A stretch of 7,636 bases of DNA, taken from Deltaproteobacteria bacterium. GTDB taxonomy: Bacteria > Desulfobacterota > BSN033 > UBA1163. Below are positions 1-4,950 of this stretch, piece by piece. The stretch spans positions 1-7,636 of the forward strand of contig VGSD01000130.1 in NCBI GenBank assembly GCA_016875155.1, in the 5' to 3' direction. Each line of letters starts with the position of its first letter. Positions within the stretch are counted from its first letter, which is position 1. The position numbers and the translations under genes are program-made. The notes under the pieces were generated by a model, which saw only the letters and a list, made by a program, of their open reading frames with translations, made no database searches and was not told the origin of the DNA.

Positions 1-352
1 GGATAGTTGCTGTGTTACCTTTTTTTAATTTCTGTGAATATCCGCTTGGGATTTCAAGGCTGAGGGTAATATCCCCTTTCTTAATAAGCCCCTCAATCTC
101 CTTGGGGGTCTGAGGATAAGAAATGATCTTGAAATATTTCGAACTCATAAAACGGCCTGTGAGGTCTCTGGAATCCACACTCTGATCCAGATCCCTGATC
201 GCAGTCGTGATGTTTTTGACGTCGAGATTTGCCGCATACCCGAAGACGATCAACTGAAAAATAGGCGGAAAGATCAGCGTAATCCTGAGCCGTTTATCTC
301 TCAGGACCTGAATCAACTCTTTGACAAAGATAAATCGAACGCGTTTAAACAT
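1..352 (-). CDS. YbhR-like ABC-2 type exporter permease, partial (N-terminal part only)
   Basis: The gene starts at ATG 352-350 and runs off the left edge after 117 codons, roughly the first third of a protein usually near 370 residues. An AGGA lies 4 nt before the ATG. Residues 1-21 are a basic cytoplasmic segment (MFKRVRFIFVKEL). Residues 22-43 form the first membrane helix, ending in FGYAANLDV, the usual ABC-2 permease motif. Residues 45-117 begin the large extracytoplasmic domain inserted between helices 1 and 2 in the ABC2_membrane_3 type. It resembles E. coli YbhR and is the last visible gene of the operon, paralogous to the permease at 542-1675. By family knowledge the two permeases would form a heterodimer driven by the two upstream ATPases. 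The exported substrate cannot be told from sequence. It sits 189 nt downstream of the previous gene, across a palindromic repeat block, so it could be less well coupled than its partner. Confidence 0.93.
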   Translation of the reverse strand, partial: MFKRVRFIFVKELIQVLRDKRLRITLIFPPIFQLIVFGYAANLDVKNITTAIRDLDQSVDSRDLTGRFMSSKYFKIISYPQTPKEIEGLIKKGDITLSLEIPSGYSQKLKKGNTATI

Positions 353-362
353 AGAATCCTAA

Positions 363-530
363 TGATGAGGTTATCAGATAATCAGGTTATCAGGAAGTAC
401 CTGCCTGCGGTAGGCAGGGAGATCAGGATATCCGGATATCAGGTTAAACAATATTAATCTTCTTTTTTCCTGATATCCTGATTCTCTGGTGTCCTGCCTC
501 CTGATATTCTGGTCACCTGATATCCTTTTT
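363..530. repeat. Intergenic block of ATCAGG-type inverted repeats with a CCTGCCT/AGGCAGG hairpin
   Basis: This block fills nearly all of the 189-nt gap between the two permease genes. Perfect arms are ATCAGGATATC (422-432) with GATATCCTGAT (472-482), and GGATATCAGG (434-443) with CCTGATATCC (469-478). A second CCTGATATCC lies at 516-525. More ATCAGG units sit at 373-395. A separate hairpin has stem CCTGCCT (400-406) and AGGCAGG (412-418) around the 5-nt loop GCGGT. There is no open coding frame of note and no U-tract after a stem on the minus strand, so it does not look like a standard intrinsic terminator. The related units at 3641-3816 suggest a dispersed intergenic repeat family. Confidence 0.8.
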
Positions 531-541
531 ACATTTATTTC

Positions 542-1675
542 CTACCTCAGCTCCTTCTTAAAACTCCTTGTTGCCACGATTAGCCCTAACAGCCCCATCA
601 CGATTAAAACAGAGGTCTCCTTCCAAAGGAAAGAGAAGTCCGACCCTTTGAGAAAGATTTCTTTGACGATGGTCACATAATACCGCGGTGCAATCGCATA
701 GGTAATGATCTGAAGCCAGAAAGGCATATTGGAGATGACAAAGGTAAACCCGGACAGAAGGAAGGTTGGAAGAAAACCGATGATCATCGCCATCTGGTTG
801 GCGAACAGCTGTGTTCCAGCCACCGCAGAGATCGTGAGGCCCATGGCCAGCGCCACGATCATATAGATGCAGGACAGGACAAGGAGCAAGGATAGGCTAC
901 CCCTGAGTGGAACTTGAAAGACTAGTTTCCCCATCAGGACTGCTAGCGATAGATCCAGAAGGCCCAAGAAAAAGTAAGGAAATAATTTTCCGATAATCAA
1001 CTCTGCCTTCCGGACAGGCGTGGAGATGAGAAGCTCCATGGTCCCCTTCTCCCACTCCCTCACGACCACCTGGCCAGTGAGAAGCACTCCGATGATTGAG
1101 ATGATGACAGCGATGAGCCCGGGGATAAAATAGTTTTTTGACTCCAATTCTTCATTGAACCAGATTCTCGTCCGCCCCTCCAAAGGTGGATCCGGCCTCT
1201 TCCTACCCATCCGCTCTATTTTTAAGAAAGTTTTTTCCTGTGTGTATTCACGGGCAATGGCCTGAACATAACTGAGGATGATATTGGCAGTATTGGAATC
1301 GCTTCCGTCCAGGACGACTTGAATTGGAGATGTCTTGCCACCTTTCACGGTTTTGGAGAAGTCGCGTGGCAGGACCAGCCCCATCTTGACAGCCCCCTCA
1401 TCGATCAGCCTTCTCATCTCTTTTTCATTCGAGACATGACGATAAAGGTAGAAATATGGAGAACCTCGGAAACGATCGATGAAGGACTGGCTTTCCTGAG
1501 CGCCATCGTAATTTAGAACAGCCATCTTCACTTTTTTCACATCAAGGGTCACGGCATAGCCGAAGAGAAGCATCAGGATGGCTGGCATGAGGAGGACTAA
1601 CCCTAAACTCCTCGGGTCGCGGTAGATGTGAATAAACTCCTTCCTGGCAATTGCCCAGGCTCGAGAAATGTTCAA
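542..1675 (-). CDS. YbhS-like ABC-2 type exporter permease (377 aa)
   Basis: This is an inner-membrane permease of the ABC2_membrane_3 type. A longer open frame reaches back to 1858, but its first 61 codons only read through the end of the ATPase gene. I chose TTG 1675-1673, which gives 377 residues, because it overlaps the ATPase stop as TTGA and has AAGGAG 8 nt upstream. Helix 1 is at about 22-45 (ending FGYAVTLDV). A soluble extracytoplasmic domain follows at 46-180 and contains the DGSDSNTANI motif seen in YbhS. Helices 2-6 lie at about 183-205, 231-253, 260-285, 292-315 and 352-369. REWEKGTMELLISTP (206-220), between helices 2 and 3, is the conserved ABC-2 coupling segment. The protein has the same length as I recall for E. 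coli YbhS and aligns along its whole length. It is inferred to form the export channel with the YbhR-like protein. Substrate unknown. Confidence 0.95.
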   Translation of the reverse strand: MNISRAWAIARKEFIHIYRDPRSLGLVLLMPAILMLLFGYAVTLDVKKVKMAVLNYDGAQESQSFIDRFRGSPYFYLYRHVSNEKEMRRLIDEGAVKMGLVLPRDFSKTVKGGKTSPIQVVLDGSDSNTANIILSYVQAIAREYTQEKTFLKIERMGRKRPDPPLEGRTRIWFNEELESKNYFIPGLIAVIISIIGVLLTGQVVVREWEKGTMELLISTPVRKAELIIGKLFPYFFLGLLDLSLAVLMGKLVFQVPLRGSLSLLLVLSCIYMIVALAMGLTISAVAGTQLFANQMAMIIGFLPTFLLSGFTFVISNMPFWLQIITYAIAPRYYVTIVKEIFLKGSDFSFLWKETSVLIVMGLLGLIVATRSFKKELR

Positions 1676-2607
1676 CGCTCGTTCTCCTTCTCGATCAATG
1701 AAACAAAAACATCTTCCAGGGAGGGCCGGATCCACTCCATCCGTTTCAAAAGAATATGATGTGCCTGAAATAAGGTCTTTATCTCTTGCTCTGAATCCAC
1801 TTCCTCTTTTCCGATGACATGGAGTCCCTCTCCGAAGACGGCCGCCTCTGAAGTCCATGTTGCCTTCTTCAGAAGATCAAGAGCCGGAATCAGTGGATCG
1901 CATTCCACTTCGAGAATTCCCCGGGAAAGTGTTTTCACTTTTAATTCGGTGGGCGTCCCGAGGGCCACAATTTTCCCCTGATAGATCAAGGCCAGCCGAT
2001 CACAATATTCGGCCTCATCCATATAGTGAGTGGTGACAAAAATGGTAACGCCTTTCTCAGCCATTTGTTGGATCAGGCTCCAGAAATTTCGGCGTGAAAT
2101 GGGATCCACCCCTGAGGTGGGTTCGTCTAAAAAGAGGATATCCGGTTGATGGAGTAATGCGCAGGCTAATGCAAGCCTCTGTTTCCACCCTACGGCTAGC
2201 GTTCTGGTAATTCGACCACGAAGATCCTGAAGGCCTGCCCTCTCCAAAGCCTCTTTCTCCCTCTCCTTCTGTAGGGGGCCTGAAAGGCCGTAGATCCCTC
2301 CGAAAAAATGGAGATTCTCCTCTACTGTCAAATCCTCATAGAGAGAAAACTTCTGTGACATATATCCGATGACCTGTTTGATCTTATCTGGTTCTTCAAT
2401 GATATCAAATCCTGCAACCGTCCCTTTCCCCGAAGTGGGCATTAGCAATCCGCAGAGCATCCGGATGGTTGTCGATTTTCCAGCGCCATTGGGACCAAGA
2501 AAACCGAAGATCTCGCCCTTTCTCACCTGAAAATGGATATGATCGACAGCAATGAAATGACCAAAAATCTTAGTGAGGTCTTCAACCTCTACTGTATAAG
2601 AATTCAT
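1672..2607 (-). CDS. ABC exporter ATP-binding protein 2 (YbhF C-terminal half-like; degenerate signature motif)
   Basis: This is a cytoplasmic ATPase of the YbhF/DrrA type. I prefer ATG 2607 (311 aa) because a GAGG lies 5 nt upstream. The TTG just before it (2610) would be only 2 nt from that GAGG. Residue numbers below count from the TTG as residue 1. The Walker A motif GPNGAGKS is at 39-46, the Q-loop glutamine at 86, Walker B ILFLDE at 158-163, the D-loop region GVDP at 168-171, and the H-loop histidine in TTHYMDEAE at 195. The signature position reads LAVGWKQ (138-144) instead of LSGGQ/LSGGMKQ, so this half cannot supply a normal signature loop to its partner. It resembles the second ABC domain of E. 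coli YbhF. The C-terminal tail RPSLEDVFVSL is typical of ABC-2 ATPases. Its stop overlaps the start of the permease gene by 4 nt. Expected partner: the ATPase at 2692-3630. Confidence 0.95.
   Translation of the reverse strand: MNSYTVEVEDLTKIFGHFIAVDHIHFQVRKGEIFGFLGPNGAGKSTTIRMLCGLLMPTSGKGTVAGFDIIEEPDKIKQVIGYMSQKFSLYEDLTVEENLHFFGGIYGLSGPLQKEREKEALERAGLQDLRGRITRTLAVGWKQRLALACALLHQPDILFLDEPTSGVDPISRRNFWSLIQQMAEKGVTIFVTTHYMDEAEYCDRLALIYQGKIVALGTPTELKVKTLSRGILEVECDPLIPALDLLKKATWTSEAAVFGEGLHVIGKEEVDSEQEIKTLFQAHHILLKRMEWIRPSLEDVFVSLIEKENER
1684..1689 (-). promoter_or_regulatory. Shine-Dalgarno AAGGAG that fixes the TTG start of the YbhS-like permease
   Basis: On the minus strand AAGGAG lies within the last codons of the second ATPase gene, 8 nt before TTG 1675-1673. 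Together with the 4-nt TTGA stop/start overlap it supports translational coupling and rules against the in-frame ATG far upstream at 1858. The identification rests on motif and spacing only. Confidence 0.75.
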
Positions 2608-2636
2608 CAAAACCTCAATACAAAATAGAAAATTAG

Positions 2637-2705
2637 CAATGCAAAGTTAGCATTTTCTTGATATCAATTTTGAATTCTGCAATTCTCATTGCTAACTTTG
2701 CATTG
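2637..2705. repeat. Inverted repeat between the two ATPase genes, 16-bp perfect arms
   Basis: CAATGCAAAGTTAGCA (2637-2652) is exactly complementary to TGCTAACTTTGCATTG (2690-2705), with a 37-nt AT-rich centre. The right arm overlaps the end of the upstream ATPase gene: on the minus strand it encodes the last residues M-Q-S and the TAG stop at 2694-2692. Related TTAGCA/TTGCTAATT units occur in the gap at 3710-3764. There is no T-tract typical of an intrinsic terminator. Confidence 0.85.
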
Positions 2706-3630
2706 ATGATCTACCTTTTTCTTTGACCATAGAAACAAAAGCATCTTCAAGAGAGGGCCTCACTCTGTTTAAATCCAATATGCCCATTCCCTCTGTTTTC
2801 AAGACATCCCGAATCATCCTTTCTCCCTCTTCTGGTTGGTCAACCAGGATATGAATCTTATCTCCGGACAGGACAAGACTACGAAAGGCTTTGATCCTAT
2901 CCAGTACCCTCATCCCCTTCTGATGGTCTTCTAGGCGTAATTCCAGAACCGTTCCTCCGATCCTCATTTTGACAGCAGAGGGGGAATCAGCGATCAACAA
3001 CTCTCCCTGGTGAATTAATCCGATGTGATTGCACCGCTCTGCCTCATCCATATAAGAGGTTGAAAAAAGAATGGTAACCCCCTCCTTTAAAAGGTCATAC
3101 AGGATGACCCAGAAATCCCTCCTCGACAGGGGATCCACGCCGGTCGTGGGCTCATCCAGAAAAAGGATCTCCGGGGTATGGATGAGAGCACAGATCAGAC
3201 CCAATTTCTGTTTCATCCCGCCGGAGAGGTCCTGCGCCTTTCTCTGTCCGAAAGGTTCGAGGTTGGCAAATTGAAGAAGTCTCTTGACCCGATCCTTTCT
3301 CTCTCTCTTCGGGACCTGGTAGAGGTCTGCATAGAAATGGATATTTTCAAGAACACTCAAATCACCGTAGAGTCCAAAGCGCTGAGGAAGATACCCCACC
3401 TTCTCTTTTAAACGCTCGGCCTCTTTTCGAATATCACAACCTGCCACCTTTGCTTCTCCTTTGTCAGGACGAAGAATCCCGCTGAGCATCCGGAGGGTTG
3501 TGGTCTTTCCGGATGCGTCCGGACCAACAAGCCCGAAAATCTCACCGGTTTTTACTTCCAGATTGAGCCCATTGACGGCTGTTATTGATCCGAAAGCCTT
3601 TGTAAGGTTGGTGGTTTGGATGGAAAACAT
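2692..3630 (-). CDS. ABC exporter ATP-binding protein 1 (YbhF N-terminal half-like; H-loop His replaced by Ser)
   Basis: This is a cytoplasmic ATPase of 312 residues. Walker A GPDASGKT is at 36-43, Q-loop glutamine at 83, the full signature LSGGMKQ at 135-141, Walker B ILFLDE at 155-160 and GVDP at 164-167. The H-loop reads STSYMDEAE, with Ser192 (codon TCT) where the partner ATPase has His. I recall the first domain of E. coli YbhF having the same kind of GPDxxGKTT and STSY variants, so this looks like a conserved feature and not a mutation. By standard ABC geometry its intact signature would complete the ATP site of the other ATPase, and its own Walker motifs would face a degenerate signature. 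No convincing Shine-Dalgarno precedes ATG 3630. The last codons (SSMQS) lie in or next to a palindromic repeat. It follows the adaptor gene across a 191-nt repeat-filled gap. Confidence 0.95.
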   Translation of the reverse strand: MFSIQTTNLTKAFGSITAVNGLNLEVKTGEIFGLVGPDASGKTTTLRMLSGILRPDKGEAKVAGCDIRKEAERLKEKVGYLPQRFGLYGDLSVLENIHFYADLYQVPKRERKDRVKRLLQFANLEPFGQRKAQDLSGGMKQKLGLICALIHTPEILFLDEPTTGVDPLSRRDFWVILYDLLKEGVTILFSTSYMDEAERCNHIGLIHQGELLIADSPSAVKMRIGGTVLELRLEDHQKGMRVLDRIKAFRSLVLSGDKIHILVDQPEEGERMIRDVLKTEGMGILDLNRVRPSLEDAFVSMVKEKGRSSMQS

Positions 3631-3640
3631 ATCTTGAAAG

Positions 3641-3816
3641 GGTATCAGGGCACCAGGAGATCAGTGTGTTACGAAAAGACAAATGCAAATTGTAAAGTTA
3701 ACAATACAAAATTAGCAGTGTTTTAAATTGCTAATTGATCATTGCTAATTGACCACTTTGCAATGATTCTTTCGAATATTCTGATCACCACCTCCTGATC
3801 ACCCGATACCCTGATA
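3641..3816. repeat. Nested inverted repeats between the adaptor and ATPase 1 genes
   Basis: This fills the 191-nt gap. The outer arms are ATCAGG-type: TATCAGGG (3643-3650) pairs with CCCTGATA (3809-3816), and CAGGAG (3654-3659) with CTCCTG (3792-3797). The inner part is TTGCTAATT-type: AATTAGCA (3710-3717) can pair with either copy of TGCTAATT (3729-3736 or 3743-3750). Two 14-nt tandem units begin ATTGCTAATTGA (3727-3740 and 3741-3754). CTTTGCAAT (3756-3764) echoes the repeat at 2637-2705. I see no coding frame. The arrangement suggests one repeat type lying inside another, as in repeated insertion into the same gap. Confidence 0.75.
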
Positions 3817-3821
3817 TTCTT

Positions 3822-4823
3822 CTATTTTTTATCCGGGCTTGGTCCCAATAAAATCCGTCCATCGGCAGGCATGCCTGGTTTCAATTCATGGTTGGGATTG
3901 GGAATATCCACTTTGATTCTATAGACCAGGGTAACCCTCTCCTTCTCCGTCTGGATCTGTTTGGGAGTGAATTCGGATTGTGAGGAAATGAAGGTAATTT
4001 TTCCCCTATACTCCTTCTGTGGATGAAGATCGGTCTTCACGATGACTTCCTGACCCCATCTCACACGGCTAAGTTCTGTCTCTGGTATATAGGCTTTCAA
4101 CCAGACATTGACAATATCCGCGAGGGTGAGAATGGATGTCCCAGGGTTGACCACCTCGCCCACCTCACCCGATTTAACGAGAACAATCCCGGAGATCGGA
4201 GATTGAAGAACCGCATAACCGAGTTGTGTTTCTGCCAGCCTTAGTGATGCGCGGGCTTGCTCCACCTGAAACTTCCCATCTTCAATATCCTCTTTTCTCG
4301 GACCTTCCTTCACCTTTTTATAGACTTCGGTTGCCCCCTCTAACGCTGCTTTCGCCACCTTGAATCTGGTTTCCGCATTATCTAGAGTCTCTCTTGGAAT
4401 CACCCGTCCATCAAATAGGGTTTTCATCCGCTCATATTGAATCTTCTTATTCTCAAAATCGAACTGTGTCGCCTGGAGATTGGCCTCGGCCTCTTTCACC
4501 TCTTCGGGCCTTGAACCTGCAAGCAATTTTTCTAATCGCACATGGGACGACCTCAAGGTGGCCTGTGCCAATTCGAACCGCTGGCGAAGATCTTCATCAT
4601 CCAACCGGGCGATCACTTTCCCTTTTTCAATCCAGTCTCCTTCCCGGACAGAGATCTGGACAATTCTGCCTGAAATTTTAAATCCAAGGTCCACCTCGGT
4701 CGTCTCGATATTGCCTGAGATTTTGATATGGGGAGGCTCCACGTTCTGATTACGTAAGTAGAAATAAAATATCAGTGCAGCCACACCAATACCAAGGAAT
4801 ACCCCTATCAGCCACCTTTTCAT
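3822..4823 (-). CDS. HlyD-family periplasmic adaptor (membrane-fusion protein), YbhG/UPF0194-like (333 aa)
   Basis: This protein links an inner-membrane ABC-2 exporter to the outer envelope. ATG 4823 is preceded by GGGAGA about 8 nt upstream. Residues 5-23 are a single N-terminal membrane anchor, with no lipobox cysteine. Residues 44-80 form the first half of the barrel-sandwich (lipoyl-like) domain (GFKISGRI, EGDWIEKGKVIARLD). Residues 80-200 are a charged helical hairpin with the family segment GSRPEEVKEAEANL. Residues 205-235 are the second lipoyl half (SPISGIVLVKSGEVGEVV). Residues 240-325 are the beta-barrel, with FTPKQIQTEKERVTLVYRIKV, which I recognise from YbhG-type adaptors. The length is almost that of E. 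coli YbhG (332). It is the first gene of the operon and follows a perfect sigma-70 promoter. An outer-membrane TolC-like partner would be expected elsewhere. The substrate is unknown; family members handle toxic organic compounds or lipophilic molecules. Confidence 0.95.
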   Translation of the reverse strand: MKRWLIGVFLGIGVAALIFYFYLRNQNVEPPHIKISGNIETTEVDLGFKISGRIVQISVREGDWIEKGKVIARLDDEDLRQRFELAQATLRSSHVRLEKLLAGSRPEEVKEAEANLQATQFDFENKKIQYERMKTLFDGRVIPRETLDNAETRFKVAKAALEGATEVYKKVKEGPRKEDIEDGKFQVEQARASLRLAETQLGYAVLQSPISGIVLVKSGEVGEVVNPGTSILTLADIVNVWLKAYIPETELSRVRWGQEVIVKTDLHPQKEYRGKITFISSQSEFTPKQIQTEKERVTLVYRIKVDIPNPNHELKPGMPADGRILLGPSPDKK

Positions 4824-4827
4824 TTAA

Positions 4828-4853
4828 GGATTCTCCCTATTGAGAGTAAATCC
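4828..4853 (-). promoter_or_regulatory. 26-bp imperfect dyad over the start site of the exporter operon (candidate operator or leader hairpin)
   Basis: Directly after the -10 box, GGATTTACTCT (4853-4843) faces AGGGAGAATCC (4838-4828) around the loop CAAT. The pairing has one A-A mismatch and two G-T pairs. The predicted transcription start (about 4847) lies inside it and the GGGAGA Shine-Dalgarno lies in its second arm. This placement fits a repressor site or an RNA fold limiting translation. No regulator gene is visible, so the role is inferred. Confidence 0.45.
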
Positions 4854-4882
4854 ATTATAAATTTCATTTCCCCTCCTGTCAA
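4854..4882 (-). promoter_or_regulatory. Perfect consensus sigma-70 promoter for the exporter operon
   Basis: On the minus strand TTGACA (4882-4877) is followed by exactly 17 nt and then TATAAT (4859-4854). The start would be near 4847, giving a leader of about 24 nt that carries GGGAGA before ATG 4823. Matching both hexamers and the ideal spacing by chance in a 127-nt gap is very unlikely. Confidence 0.85.
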
Positions 4883-4913
4883 AAGTTTCACCCCTCGGAA
4901 GAAGGAAATCCAC

Positions 4914-4941
4914 TTGAATTTTCTATCCTTTATAGTAAGAT
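4914..4941 (+). promoter_or_regulatory. Weak candidate promoter for rel
   Basis: TTGAAT (4914-4919), a 16-nt spacer and TAAGAT (4936-4941) form the best paired boxes I can find (4 of 6 matches each). TATAGT (4931-4936) is a better -10 box but has no partner at -35. Because rel is divergent from the exporter, a promoter must lie in this gap. Either choice puts the transcription start within about 10 nt of ATG 4951, so the leader would be very short. Confidence 0.35.
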
Positions 4942-4950
4942 AAATTTAAG

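Noticed and set aside
363..530. Possible CRISPR array from the repeated ATCAGG/CCTGATATCC units
   Set aside because: Units are short, in both orientations and irregularly spaced, with no constant-length spacers and no cas genes.
489..680. 63-residue plus-strand frame over the end of the YbhS-like gene
   Set aside because: Hydrophobic shadow of a membrane-protein gene and a repeat block; no ribosome site or family match.
1676..1858. 61-codon N-terminal extension of the YbhS-like permease up to ATG 1858
   Set aside because: It would overlap the end of the ATPase gene in another frame, has no homologous look, and a TTG start with an AAGGAG site at the gene junction explains the permease N-terminus better.
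3057..3061. Sequencing error as an explanation for Ser instead of His in the ATPase 1 H-loop
   Set aside because: The codon TCT differs from CAT/CAC by at least two bases, the frame stays open, and the same variant is recalled in the first domain of YbhF.
1..4882. A novel defence or mobile-element system
   Set aside because: All genes belong to a known exporter type with conserved order; no nuclease, transposase, integrase or toxin-antitoxin pair is present.
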